From Ichthyophis bannanicus (taxonomy: Eukaryota > Chordata > Amphibia > Gymnophiona > Ichthyophiidae), in NCBI GenBank assembly GCA_033557465.1, contig CM066036.1, positions 723,863,828 to 723,927,827 of the forward strand: a stretch of 64,000 nucleotides of DNA, in the 5' to 3' direction. Shown here piece after piece: positions 43,005 through 54,720 of this stretch. Position 1 is the first letter of the stretch, and every line of letters begins with the position of its first letter. The position numbers were made by a program, and so were the translations under genes. The notes beneath the pieces are model-generated. The model worked only from the letters and a program-made list of their open reading frames with translations, had not been told where the DNA came from and made no database searches.

Positions 43005-45333
43005 AACATAGTGACATAGTGGATGATGGCAGATAAAGACTGACATGATCCATCTAATCTGCACAGTAGAGTTGCTAGGCTAGAACCTGCAGCGCAATAC
43101 ATTACTTTCTCCATATTTTTTTTTTAAGGGTTATACCTGCTGTACAGTACAGGTAATTTTCCCCATATCTTTGTTTTTCAACAAACTTCAGTCATATTGC
43201 ATTTAGGTTTCCAGACTGCCATAGAACCAGTAATGCTGTCGTTCTTTCTTCAACCTGTCTAGGCCCCAATTCAGAACCCCCATCATATAGCCAGGAGCTC
43301 ATCTGCAAGCCCAACTATCCTAGCTGTGACATGTTTTATTTGCATGCTGTACTTACAAAATGATGCAGATTACTTTCCCCACGGTGTCTTAGGAGAGAAA
43401 AAGTCATTCCACATCTTTTTTGAGTTGAGGTACTCCATTATTGGTCACCATCATCTTTCCTTTTAGGGATCACCCTGCATTTATTCCATTCTTTTATTCT
43501 AGCACTATTTTTGTTTCTACCACCTCTTTCAGAAGAATATTATGGACATCTACCACTCTTTCCATTAAGAAATATTTCTTGGTGTTTACTTTTGATTCTG
43601 CTTCCTCATATCATGTCCTCTGTTTCTAGAGCTTGCCTTCATTTGAAAAAGGCTTCATTGTACTAAACTACTTTTCAAGTTTTTAAAGGTCTGTTCCATA
43701 TCTCCTCTCCTCAAGTGTATACCTATGTAGAAACTCTCCAGTCTCATCTCATATGTCATCTTATGGAAATCTCTTACCATTTTGGTCACTTCCTTCTTTA
43801 CTGATTTCAGCATCTTTATGTCCTTAGAAAGATATGGCCTCCAAAACTGAATGTAGCACTCAAAGTGAGGCCTTGTTAGCATCCTGTATAGCAGCATCAC
43901 CGCCGCCTCCTTCCTGCTGGTTATGCTTATTTCTATAATAAACAAAACCCAGGGGAAATTCAATCATATTACATTATGGAGTTATATGCTTATTTCTATT
44001 CAGCCTAGCAGTCTTCTGGCCTTGGCCAGCACACTGTCATATTGTTTTTCAACTCTAAGATCCTCAGACATTATTTTCCCAAAATCTCTTAGTCCGTGCA
44101 CATGAGAATCTCTCCTTTTTTTCACCTTCAGCTCCCTTGAGGTTCTGCACCTAAAATACATCACCTCTGCATGTCTTCACATTAAAGATTAACTGCCAAG
44201 TATTCAGTCATCTTGTTTTTGTAGATCATTCCATTCCCTCTATTCTCTGTGGTAGATCCACTCTGTTGCAGAGCTTTGCATTGTCCTCAAAAAGGCAAAT
44301 TTCCCTTTCTAATCCTTCAGCAACATACAGTAGCTCACAAAAACAGTGAACAGAATGGGCCCCAGGATCAACCCCTGAAACACCCCACTATTCGCCTTTC
44401 TTCCAAATAGGTGATGTTTACTATTATCTTCTGTGATTTATTTATTATTTTATTTTATTTATTTATATTCTCTTATATACCGTGCTATTCTGCATCAGTG
44501 CGGTTTACATTGAACAAACTGAAATTACATTGAACAGGGCATTATAACTTGGAGATAACTATTTTACAGGGACATGGGTTATGGAGGGTTAAGTGGCTTG
44601 CCCAAGACCACAAGGAGCACCTGTGGGACTAGAAACCCCAGTCCTACTGGCCCAAGGTTGCTGTCCTCTAGTGGGATTTGAACCCCCGACCTTCCGGCCT
44701 GAAGTACCTTGCCCCAACCACTAGGCCACTCCTCCGCTCCGATCTGTCAGTCAAACAATTTTTTTAATCCAGTTGACTATCCTGGGATAAAGGCCACTCA
44801 GTTTATTTATAAGGATCCTGTGAGGAACCATAACAAAAGCTATTCTTAAATCCAAGTGCATCCAGTGCATGTCCTTTGTCTAGTTCTGTAATCATTCATT
44901 TGAAGAAATCAATCAGCTTTGTTTGGCACAACCTGACACTGGTGAAACCATGTTGCTTTGGCTCTTTCAACACACTGGACCATAAAAATCTCATTATCCT
45001 ATCCTACAGCAGCATCTCCATTACTTTTTTCACTACCAAGGTAAGGTTTACTGGCCTCTAGTTCACTTCTTCCTTGCTACCATTTTGGTGGAGAGGGACA
45101 ATATTTTCCTTTTTGCAATAATATGTAACCTCTCCCATTTCCAGGGATCTGTTAAATATCTCCTTCAGTGAACCCATCAGAACCTCTCTGAGCTCCCTCA
45201 TTATCTTGGGATGTATTGCTTCCAATCTCATGGCTTTGTCCACTTTCAGCCCAGCAAGTTCTTCACATTCTCTTCCATGAATGTATCTATTTAATTTCGA
45301 TATGCACTTTTGCTAGTTATCTGTGGCTCTTCT
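43005..45333 (-). pseudogene. CR1-E LINE, 3' part: decayed reverse transcriptase
   Basis: This antisense CR1 begins at its 3' end (ACATAGTGACATAGTGGATG, 43005). Minus-strand pieces include SITSRKEAAVMLLYRMLTRP and YIQFWRPYLSKDI (43963-43655), the FADD region as scrambled sequence near 44290, and IHPKIMRELREVLMGSLKEI (45243-45058). It carries more mutations than CR1-B or CR1-C and is older. A SINE (44437-44740) and L1-B (45349-50766) are inserted in it. The element resumes at 50784. Confidence 0.8.
44437..44740 (-). mobile_element. CORE-SINE, full length, tail B
   Basis: Read on the minus strand it starts with a tRNA-like head, GGAGTGGCCTAGTGGTTGGG (A-box TGGCCTAGTGG) and GGTTCAAATCCCACT (B-box). 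Next comes the CORE GTCTTGGGCAAGCCACTTAA, then tail B (ACCGCACTGATGCAGAATAG, ACGGTATATAAGAGAATA) and TAAA repeats. The A- and B-boxes would drive RNA polymerase III. It interrupts CR1-E within the RT region. Confidence 0.9.
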
Positions 45334-45576
45334 CCAGATTTTTTTTTTGGTTTTTTTTTTTTTAAATTCTTTATTTTCGTTTTATAACAACAAAGGAAAA
45401 GGAAGACATACAGCTAAAAGACAAATACAAAATTGTAATACATACACCAAAGTAAACCCCTACCACCCCCCTCCCCCCTGCTTCTTCTCTAGAAAACTAA
45501 TCATTCCCGAAGCGGGCGTGTACTTACATTATTGTGTTACAAATCTAACGGTGACCGGAAACATGATGAGTGCACA

Positions 45577-48500
45577 TTATACAGGCATGTTGGAGCAATG
45601 AGCAGATTGTACATAATCATTAAGCATCTGCCATTTAGACAAGCGAGAGTGAGGTTGGGCATGGGGAATAGCTCTCCGAGGTATCTGCTCATATTTACTA
45701 TATAAGCAGACGAGGTTCCACCATTCATTGACAGTAAGTCGAGAGCTATCCTTCCAATTCCTCGTGATTAAGCATATGGCTATACCCAGCATGAAATCAA
45801 GGAGAAAGTGACCCTTCTTAGGAAGAGAGGGGATCTCCGCCACAGAGCGGAGTCCCACGATCTTCCAAGAGAGAGGTTCGTGAAGGTGTAAGATAAACTG
45901 AATACGGCCCCAGACCCGCCCCCAATAAACCTGTAGTTGAGGACATTCATAAATAACATGAGCGAGGGTTCCCACAGCGGTATGACAAGACCAACACTGG
46001 TCCCTAGCATTTGTGTTCCATTTGGCTATTTTTTCTGGGGTATAAAAGCATCTGTGTGCAAAGAAGAATAGAGTTTGGGTAACAGAGGCAGACCGGGAGA
46101 CCCGCACTACTTTGCTCCAGAAAACGCTCCATTGCACAGGGGTTAAAGTGGTTTGCAGTTCGCGCTCCCAGGCTTGTTGGGCTCTAAAAATGGCCGTGTC
46201 TGTACCCTGACATAATATTTTATAAAAGTTAGAGGCTACCCCATGCGTACTACCAATAGAGTGAACTATCTCTGATAGCCCGTCCTCAGTAGGGACAGAG
46301 GGCGGCATGATTCGAGCATTTTTGAGGCAGTGTTGAAGCTGCATCAATTGAAAGTAGTGTTTCGCCGGTAATGCAAATTCCTTTTGTAAATCAGAAAAGG
46401 TTTTCCAACAAGCTGCAGAGAAAAGCTGTTGGGGTGTCCAAATCCCCCTGGAGTACCAGGGTTTCCATGCTATCGTTCTATTTAGGACTTGAATTCTGGG
46501 GTTATTCCATAGCGGGAGTCCGTCCGGAGGACATACGTTCGGGCCCAGTGATAGAATGAGAGTGTTAAAGGCCGCAAGAGTATCGACAATCATTGGTGGA
46601 TGGCGGGTGTCTACTTGATAGGACATACCGGGGAGATGGGTCAACGGAATTGGGCTACTAAGCTCCTCTTCTATGTCAAGCCAAACTAGTCTGCTGTCTG
46701 TTGAGGTATCTAGCCATCGGGCACCTTGCTTGAGTAGGAAGGCTTGATGATATCTAAGAAAATCAGGAAATCTGGTACCCCCTCTTTCCTTTGCAGACTG
46801 TAATTTTTGTTTAGCTATCCTTGGTGGCTTGCCCTGCCAGAGATAACGGACGAGAAGGCCCTCAATATCTTTATAAGTATGTAACGGGAGTAAGCATGGC
46901 AGCATTTCTAAAATATAATTCACTTTGGGGACTATCATCATTTTCACAGTTTCTAAGCGACCCCACCATGTAAGAGATAAGGGAGACCAATGATTCGTGA
47001 GCTCACGGACCTTGGAGACTACCTCTTTGGCATTAAAACTAATAGTGTCTTCTAAAGGAGAACAGTAATGGACCCCAAGATACTTCACCATGCGGGATTG
47101 CCAAAGGAAGGGAAAGGCCTGCATGTCAGCCTCATGTACCCAGCGGTTCAGTGGGAATGCTACAGATTTGGTCCAGTTAATTTTATAGCCCGATAATTGT
47201 GAGTATCCGTCAATCAGATCCAAGACAGCTGGAACCGAATCGAGGGATACGAAAAGCATAAGGTCATCTGCATATGCAGATAGTTTAATCTCCCTACGAC
47301 TGAAGGGGACACCTCGAATACGTGCGGATTGTCTAATAAGGAGGGCTAGGGGTTCAAGAGCTAGATCAAAAAGCATTGGTGAGAGGGGGCAACCTTGACG
47401 CGTGCCTCTTTGGAGATTAAATGGCTGAGACTTGATGGCATTAACACAAATACTGGCGACGGGTTGAGTATACATGACTTGGAGATATCGGAGGAAGCCC
47501 TCCCCAAAGCCATACCATCAGAGAACTGCAAATAAGAAAGGCCATTCTAGACGATCAAAGGCTTTTTCGGCATCCAGGAAAGACCCACCCATGGAAGATC
47601 TAAATTGGCAGCACTAGATAGCACATGGCACAAGGTCCGAGCATTGTCAGCAGTTGATCTGCCGGGTATAAAACCACATTGGTCGGGGTGAATTAGGGTG
47701 GCCATCCTGTCAGATAGCCGGGTGGCCAAGATCGTTGCGAAGATCTTATAATCGGCATTAAGTAGGGAGATTGGACGGTAGTTGGCGGTGAGTAGCGGGT
47801 CTCTGCCTTCTTTCTCAAAGACTACCACATTAGCTGCAGAAAAGGATCCCAAAGAGGATGTATCTACCGCAAGGGCAGTAAAATAGAGTTTTAAATAGGG
47901 AACTAGATCTGCACTGAACGTTCTGTAGAATTCGGTCGGGAGACCATCGGGCCCTGCGGCACGGCCCGAGGCTGTTCGTGTTAGGGCAGATTGGATCTCT
48001 GAAGTAGAGAAGGGTTCATCCATCGCATCCCTATCATCTTCAGAGAGGGTCGGCCGCTGAATGCCAGAAAGCAATCGCTCGAATGTCTCTGACGAGAACT
48101 CACATTCAGATTGATATAGGCGGGTATAGAAATCCCGAAAGAGCTCTACAATGTCGGAGTCTGTGGTTACTATGCCCCCTCCCTGTGGAGCTCGAAGGGC
48201 CGCTACGCGTTTGGCTTCTTTTTGACCTTTCAAGGCGTTGGCTAAGAGTCGACCGGCTCGGTTATTTTCACGATAATAGGTCCCTCGCTGAAGCTCAATA
48301 CTCTTAGAAGCTGCAGTTGAGAGGATTGAGTTATATTGAAAACGGAGACGCTGTAATCGAATTAATACACATGGATCAGTACGTGAAGTTAGAACTCGTT
48401 CGCCTGCTTTTATTTGTTGGTCTAATGTGAATAGCTGCTGTTTGCGTTGTTTCCGCAGGTGGATTTGATAGCTAGTGATCGTTGCTCGAATGGCCGCTTT

Positions 48501-49369
48501 GAAGCCCTCCCACCAAGCCCAATTCGCAGTATCCTGGGGTAGATTAAAATGGAAGTAATCCTGTATGGCTGCTCGAATTTCTACCTGGAACTCTGGCTGA
48601 GTTAACAGGGCTCTATCAAAGAACCAGGCCCCCGTATTCCCTTGGGGTGCAGTAGTGTGTAATTGAAAGGAAATGGCGGCATGATCTGAAATATGTTGGG
48701 AGTGAATCTTTGCAGTATCCACCTGAGGAACTAACAGTTTTGATACTAGAAAGAAGTCTATGCGAGACTGGGATTTATGAGGGGAAGAGAAGAAGGTGAA
48801 GTCAAGCTCATTGGGGTGTAGTAACCTCCATAGATCAACTAAAGCAAGATCTTTGATCAGGGAGGTAAGCGTGGTGCGACTCTTGGGGGACCACTTGTCC
48901 TAGGCGGCTGTTTGTCAATCAGGGGATCAAGGACTAGATTGAAATCCCCCCCAATTATCAATGAAGTATTAGCAGAGGCCTGTGCAACCTGAGCAATGGT
49001 AGCAAAAAAGGCAGGGTCATCCACATTAGGAGCGTAAAGGCATATACAGGTAACTTCAAGGCTACCTATCTTGAGGTGAACTCTGGACCATCTACCTTCT
49101 GTATCTGAGCTAGTCGCAATAATAGTAGCATGCAAAGATTTCCTAACCAGTATGGCGACCCCACATTTCTTAGAAACGGCTGGGGAATAGGCGGCCACCA
49201 TGTAAGGTTTAATATTGAGTTTAAGAGTTTCCTTCGAATTTAAATGCGTTTCTTGGAGAAAGATCAGATCCGCGGCTTCCTGACTTAGGTAGCTTAGGAT
49301 TTTCTTCCGTTTTATCGGATTATTGATACCTTTTACGTTCAATGAGAAAATCTTACATGGTGCCATCAA
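45577..49369 (-). pseudogene. L1-B ORF2: three lesions in an otherwise complete frame
   Basis: The frame starts with ATG at 49369 (MMAPCKIFSLNVKGIN) and covers the same domains as L1-A ORF2. It is broken near 48890, after the endonuclease GGDFN block, by a shift. It is broken again near 47565 by the loss of one base in GLSLDAEKAFDRLEW, and at 47518-47520 by a TGA where L1-A has CGC. The remaining 632 codons (47475-45577) are open and include RQGCPLSPMLFDLALEPLAL, AYADDLMLF and the zinc knuckle CWSCHTAVGTLAHVIYEC. It cannot make a whole enzyme. Confidence 0.93.
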
Positions 49370-49785
49370 TCAGTAATAGACATTTGAGGTAAGGGCGCTT
49401 GAAAACATACAACATAATCAGAATCTGTGCAACAATGACATAATCACCAAGTAGTCTGACTAATACACCCCATATTGAAAAGTATGTACCAATGTATCTT
49501 AGAGAAGAAGCAAAACCCCCAAAGAATATGGCGACCATATGTCTGCGGGAGGAGGCCCTAGAGAGGGAATAGAAAGACATGAAACAGAGAAAAGAAACAC
49601 CGGAGTCCATAGTTAACACTGTCTCTGATACTCATCGAGGCTACTGTGGGTAGATGGAGTCGGGTCACGGATATCATCAAAAGTAGGGCAACAAACTGCC
49701 CTCGCCAGACTCCTTGTTGGGTTGCGGCAGATCCAATATGGCGGGTGTAGCGGATATGAGAATACTTGCAGGAATATTCTGGAAG

Positions 49786-50634
49786 TCAGCGCATCAAGTC
49801 GGCTTCTTTGGAATCCAAAAACTCCGCTAGTAGATCAGGGTCCTCAAATGTTCTTGTCTGATTGTGAAGCGTGACTCGGAACTTGGCCGGGTACATCAGG
49901 CCATAGCGTGCTTGTAGTTGTTGAAGCCTCGGCAGGAATTCCAGAAAGCGCTTTCGGCGGTCGACCGTGGGTTTAGCCAAGTCGGGATAGAAGGAGATCT
50001 TGTGGCTCTCAAACTCCATATGGCCCTTTGCCCGAGAGGCACTTAGAATTTGCTCAACGTGTTGATATCTCAGAAGTCGAAAAATGATAGGCCGCGGGGT
50101 CTTCCTGTTGAGCGTTATGCTTGTGGGCACACGATGAGCGCGATCGATCTCCAAATCTTTGGTAAAAGTGGTTTGGAGCAGGGAAGGGAGGATTTTGCAT
50201 AAAAACTCTTTCATGTCTCCCGATTCCGCTCCCTCCGGTATGCCCACGAGTCGAATGTTGTTGCGGCGCGCTCTATTATTGCCATCTTCCACTTCTTTCT
50301 GCAAGGCCCGCACCTGGCGTTCAACTTTGTCGAGTTTGGACAACCGGGCCGCATGGGAGTCCAATATGCTCTCCATTTTGTCCTGACGTGAAGAAAGCCC
50401 TTCTAGCTTGCTTTGCAGCACACCAAGATCTTCCCGCAGCGCTCGGAGTGCCTCACCGTTTGACTGCACGAGGTCTTTGACCCCTCTAATCTCTGCGAGG
50501 ATTTCCTGCTGCATTTCGGGGCCCTCGCGCAAGGCCAGCCCCTTCTGCGGGGACGGAGGTTCAGTTTTGGATCGTTTGGCGTGAGAAGCCGCTGGAGATC
50601 CAAATTCCAGGCGCGTGGGTTTGGTCCCCGCCAT
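49786..50634 (-). CDS. L1-B ORF1p, intact (282 codons)
   Basis: This starts at ATG (50634) with MAGTKPTRLEFGSPAASHAK and is open to the stop at 49786. It has the coiled-coil region (about 42-118), NNRARRNNIRLVGIPEGAES opening the RRM, IDRAHRVPT opening the C-terminal domain, and YPAKFRVTLHNQTRTFEDPD. It corresponds to the L1-A ORF1 with the start codon still present. The protein should bind L1 RNA and act as a nucleic-acid chaperone in the cytoplasmic particle. Regulation would come from the 5' leader upstream (50635-50766). Confidence 0.95.
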   Translation of the reverse strand: MAGTKPTRLEFGSPAASHAKRSKTEPPSPQKGLALREGPEMQQEILAEIRGVKDLVQSNGEALRALREDLGVLQSKLEGLSSRQDKMESILDSHAARLSKLDKVERQVRALQKEVEDGNNRARRNNIRLVGIPEGAESGDMKEFLCKILPSLLQTTFTKDLEIDRAHRVPTSITLNRKTPRPIIFRLLRYQHVEQILSASRAKGHMEFESHKISFYPDLAKPTVDRRKRFLEFLPRLQQLQARYGLMYPAKFRVTLHNQTRTFEDPDLLAEFLDSKEADLMR

Positions 50635-50815
50635 CTCACCAATGTGCCCCGGCAGGATCAGAGTAGAAGTTCCAAGTGTTTACGGTGTTAATTCAGGATT
50701 CTGAGTAGGCCTCTCGGGAGCCACAGCGTTATGCGACCATCCCGCTGGACATCAGGCTCCGCCCAGCCAGATTTTTTTTTTTTGTGAATGCTGCATAGAA
50801 GGGTTTGTTTAGCAT

Positions 50816-50905
50816 GTATTTATTTATTTATTTAAATTTCTTCTATACCGCGCTATTTGTCATCAGTGCGGTTTACATTGAAACAATACAACAATTGGTC
50901 AGATG
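50816..50905 (-). mobile_element. SINE tail-B fragment
   Basis: TTTA repeats with TTCTTCTATACCGCGCTATT and TCAGTGCGGTTTACATTG are the reverse of tail B. The head and CORE are missing. Confidence 0.7.
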
Positions 50906-51450
50906 CCTTTTATGCCTTTTCTTATCATTTTCTACATTTTGGTCATCAGTATCCTTCAGTTTTACAATTCCACCACGGTCTTTCTTCTTTTTTGGATATA
51001 CCTAAGAAAGTCTTGTCACCTCACTTAACATCTTTTTCCATTTTTCTCTTGTCCTTGCTTTTTGCCTTCTTTATTAGTCTCTTTGTTTCACTCAGCTTTG
51101 CCTGAAATTCTTTTCTTTGTTCTTCCTTTTGTTTACTTTACGAGCGTGAGGCCTTCGGCTTTTATTTTGTCAGCCACCTCCTTAGAAAACCATAATGGTT
51201 TTATTTTCCTTTTCCTTTTATTCACCTTCTTAACACAAAAATCAGTTGCCCTTTTTATAGCTCCTTTCAGTTTGGTAGACTGTCTTTCCACTTCCTTTAC
51301 CTCCTTTCAGCCTGCCAGTTCGTCCCACAGTTGTTGTCCCATTTTATTAAAGTCAGCATGTTTGACATCCAGCATTTTGGGATTGATGTGTTTGATACAA
51401 AACCTCAACAGTATCTAAACAATACTATGGGGGTCAATTTAAAAGTCTTA

Positions 51451-51518
51451 GGGGCCTGTCTACTAAAGGTGTTTTCTCATTTTGTGCCTATGGGGAAAAT
51501 GCTTAGTAAACAGGCTCC
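51451..51518. mobile_element. Harbinger-like MITE, 68 bp
   Basis: The inverted ends GGGGCCTGTCTACTAA and TTAGTAAACAGGCTCC are flanked by TTA on both sides (51448-51450 and 51519-51521). A TTA duplication is typical of PIF/Harbinger. The ends resemble the MITE at 18641. Confidence 0.7.
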
Positions 51519-51779
51519 TTAGTTGTGATTTGAATGCTTGAAGATATACACATGCATGTTTAAATCACGGAAACATCTCCAGAACCACTTTAGAAATGGC
51601 TTTTAAAGATGTCACCAGTGTGGGGATGTTCAAATGGCAGACGGCATGGCAAAAGGCATGTCTGGGGAGGTGCAATGGACTTATATGCCGCAGTTCAATT
51701 CTAGAATCATTGGGGACATTTGCAGGCACGTTAATTTTTACACCTGCTCCAGGTATGAATAGGCATCAGGAAAGTGCTT

Positions 51780-51890
51780 GTTTTGGCCTTAAAACATCCA
51801 GAGAGTGTAGGGAAGATGGACAGTTAAGTGACTAGCTTAAGATCACAAAGGCCCACACTGGGCTATTCTGTTCCTAACCATCATGCTATT
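51780..51890 (-). mobile_element. Old MIR-like CORE-SINE fragment
   Basis: The reverse strand reads GTGATCTTAAGCTAGTCACT, then TAACTGTCCATCTTCCC, following the CORE pattern of the complete SINEs but strongly diverged. No head or tail is recognisable. Confidence 0.45.
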
Positions 51891-52211
51891 AAATATCTGT
51901 TTTAAGGAAATCTCTGTAATCATCTCCATAGACATTCGTATTGGGCACGTCCACATTCATGAAATCATGCCTGAACTTGCATGTACCTGCTTTTTTTTCC
52001 GACACTCTGTCTTTGATGTCCCTGATTGCACTTGGAAATCCTTTGTCCCTCTTCAGACATTAGACACACTGTCTCCATTTGCAGCACTAGTTCCTTTGTT
52101 ACTTCTTCCCTCATGTGTTCCATCACCATTTACCTGAGTAAAGTTCCTTGAAATGCATCTCAGATCTTTCAGAGTCTGCAGATGGGATACTCCAGTCCAT
52201 ATTGGGTAGGT

Positions 52212-52405
52212 CAGTGGTACTCAAATCCAGTCCTGGAGGGCCGCAAACCAGTCAGGTTTTCGGGATATCCCTAATGAATATGCATGACATATATTTGCAT
52301 GCACTGCCTCCATTGCATTTGAATCTATATTATGCATATTCATTAGGGATATCCCAAAAGCCTGACTGGTTTGCGGCCCTCCAGGACTGGATTTGAGTAC
52401 CACTG
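52212..52405. mobile_element. Palindromic hAT MITE
   Basis: The ends CAGTGGTACTCAAATCCAGT and their complement bound a 194-bp element that is one large hairpin. The identical 8-bp duplication GGGTAGGT flanks it (52204-52211 and 52406-52413). Both arms contain TCCTGGAGGGCCGCAAACCA. It is non-coding and sits in the CR1-E endonuclease. Confidence 0.92.
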
Positions 52406-52505
52406 GGGTAGGTTGAAATCACCTAATAGCACCTCCCTCTTTTGAATATCTATCACTGGTTCTCCGTCCTGTTCCTTTGTGTGAGATGGAGGTCTCTAGA
52501 CAACC

Positions 52506-52985
52506 CTGAGTGATTAAATTTTAAATCTGCCATCCATCCATTTCTCAGCATCTCTGTTTTCTTTCTCATATAACATCTTAAATGTTGTTGATGCTTTTCC
52601 TGTCAGCAACAAGTTCTGTTTTCCTCCATCATCATCCTAATTGCCAATCCTTCCTGTTCTTCATCCACAATTCCACAGAGAGCTAAGGTGCAGCTTTGCT
52701 CTTACCCTTGTCAAATCTAGTTTTCCAGCTAGTTCTTCCACAATGCCCCACAAAGCATCTAATGTCTTTAAAAAAAAAAAAACAAAAACAGATGTCAACT
52801 TCTGTTTATCTCAACAAATAATATCTTCTTGCCTTTTGTTCATAAATTATTTTCTGTCCTATTAATCTAACTGATAGGATATGAATATGAATGATATGAA
52901 GTAGCAGACTGATCTATATTACAGGTAGCATTACGACCTATTTGTCATTCATTGCCTCATTTGAAAAGATACAGTATAATCTAAC
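52506..52985. other. Unassigned sequence
   Basis: No motif. An A-run lies at about 52770. It lies between CR1-E and an L2 endonuclease fragment and may include decayed L2. Confidence 0.35.
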
Positions 52986-53905
52986 TTATGGCCCTGAACA
53001 TATGTAAAACCGCTTTAACAGCTTCAGAAATCCCCAGATTTCCATCTATAACAAACGTTCTTGCCCTGCTAGAACATACATTTCCTCATAAATATTTAAA
53101 TCATTCAATACTGACATATTTGATCTTTGTATTTGTAATCACAAACGTATTTTCCCTGATTTTCCAGTTGTTTTGAGTCAATCTTTGGAAGGCAATAGAA
53201 CAGCAGTAAATTTACTTTAATTCTATTTCCTGATTCTACAACCACCATTTCCATTCCTTCTATCTGATTAATAACGGTCTGTATAAGATGCAAGAATATA
53301 TAATCATTAGCACACCTCCCCCCCCCCTTTTCACTTCTGAAACTAAGTGCTGAGTAGACTTTAGGGCATAACTGTGTTGCCAGCACTTGTTTATTCACAT
53401 GGAACCAATTTTCAGTAATGCTTAAACCATCCAGTTTTTCTTCTGTAATCAAATCTGCCATTGCTGTTAATTTTGTTCTAACCAAACAAGTATTTATTTT
53501 ATTTTATTTTTATTTATTTACATTCTCTTATATACTGTGCTATTCTGCATCAGTGTGGTTTACATTGAACAAACTGAAATTACATTGAACAGGGCATTAT
53601 AACTTGGAGATAACTATTTTACAGGGAACATGGGCTATGGAGGGTTAAGTGGCTTGCCTAAGACCACAAGGAGCACCTGTGGGACTAGAAACCCCAGTCC
53701 TTCTGGCCCAAGGTTGCTGTTCTCTAGTGGGATTTGAACCCCCAACCTTCTGGCCTGAAGTACCTTGCCCCAACCACTAGGCCACTCCTCCACTCCAAAG
53801 TATTTGTAAGAACTGACCATCTTGTCTGCCAATGATATGTAAACTTGGCTGTTTGTGTGTATTTTTCTTGTTCTCTTCAGAAAACATGGGGCATATCAGC
53901 CCCCC
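52986..53905 (-). pseudogene. L2-clade LINE, endonuclease N-terminus, split by a SINE
   Basis: On the minus strand, LADKMVSSYKY (about 53830) joins across the SINE to VRTKLTAMADLITEEKLDGL and SITENWFHVNKQV (53485-53400), then RSEKGGG. This is the L2 endonuclease start with the catalytic E of ITENW. No downstream domains are present. The frame is degraded at 53105. Confidence 0.7.
53496..53797 (-). mobile_element. CORE-SINE, full length, tail B
   Basis: This has the same structure as the copy at 44437: tRNA-like head with A- and B-boxes, CORE and tail B with TAAA repeats. The duplication AAGTATTT flanks it (53488-53495 and 53798-53805). It interrupts the L2 endonuclease. Confidence 0.92.
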
Positions 53906-54084
53906 TACCTCCCATATTGCCAGATGGTATGATTAATCTCTGTGCATAATCCTCTGGTATCCTATCCCTAAAATTACTGACTTCCCTAAAAAAAATAAAT
54001 ACATAGCCACAAAACAAAGCCTCTCATAGCACCTAAAGTGATGCACAAGTTACTTCATTAGCAGCTTAGTACATTACATCATTA

Positions 54085-54720
54085 CAGACACCCCAAGGAC
54101 AGAGCACATCACTCCCGTCTTACAACAACTACACTGGCTCCCAATGGTGGCAAGAGCTAAATACAAAACAATCATGATAATCTTCAAAGTCATTCACCAT
54201 CTCTCAGCGGACGTACTCCAAAACACTATAACAAGAGACATCAGCAATAGACCAAGAAGAACCAATAATAACAACATGATCAGCACCCCTGCAGGCTATC
54301 ACAAAACCAAACAAACAACCTCAAAAAGAGCACCATCACTGCTGGCATCCTCAATATGGAACGCCCTACCAATGAGCCTGAGAGCTTTAGAAGACCTCAC
54401 AGACTTCCGCAAAGACCTCAAAACATGGTTATTTCTAGAAACCTATGAGCATTCAAGCGACATCCCCTACCCAAACAGCAACACTAACATCACCGCCAAC
54501 TAAATACACACCCATCCCATTCACACGAACAAATTTATCACACCACATTAGTAAATAACTTTGTTAAATGTTACCTCAACTGTACTGTCTAAATACTGTC
54601 ACATAACTGTACTGTCTTAATGTTTACACGTACCCTAATGTTAAATGCAACCCTACAATTGTGTTGTGACGTGACCACCTTGATTGAAGGAAAAGGTGGC
54701 ATACAAATCTGTCTAAATAA
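54085..54720 (+). pseudogene. L2-clade LINE, 3' end of ORF2 and tail A
   Basis: The plus strand reads RTEHITPVLQQLHWLPMVAR, then ASSIWNALPMSLRALEDLTD and DFRKDLKTWLF, the L2 C-terminus. It is open from 54144 to the stop at 54503. The 3' end (GTGACCACCTTGATTGAAGG, AAAGGTGGCATACAAAT) is tail A followed by TAAA repeats. It is a short 5'-truncated copy of the subfamily at 59630. Confidence 0.85.

Larger units (their letters stand above)
45349..50766 (-). mobile_element. L1-B: full-length L1 LINE inserted in CR1-E
   Basis: The element runs from an A-rich 3' end (T-run on the plus strand, 45351-45365) to the 5' end GGCGGAGCCTGATGTCCAGC at about 50764. It is flanked by CCAGA plus a T-run (45334-45348 and 50767-50781). 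The target is a CR1-E position whose sequence continues at 50784. It is the same L1 family as L1-A, in the opposite orientation 3.9 kb away. ORF1 is intact and ORF2 is broken. Confidence 0.92.
50784..52505 (-). pseudogene. CR1-E LINE, 5' part: linker and endonuclease remnants
   Basis: The CR1 sequence broken at 45333 resumes here and runs through the RT-linker region (50980-51400, similar to 22290-22730 of CR1-B) into the endonuclease (LLGDFNLPNMDWS-like sequence split around the MITE at 52212). It is heavily decayed and crowded with inserts at 50816, 51451, 51780 and 52212. Confidence 0.7.
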
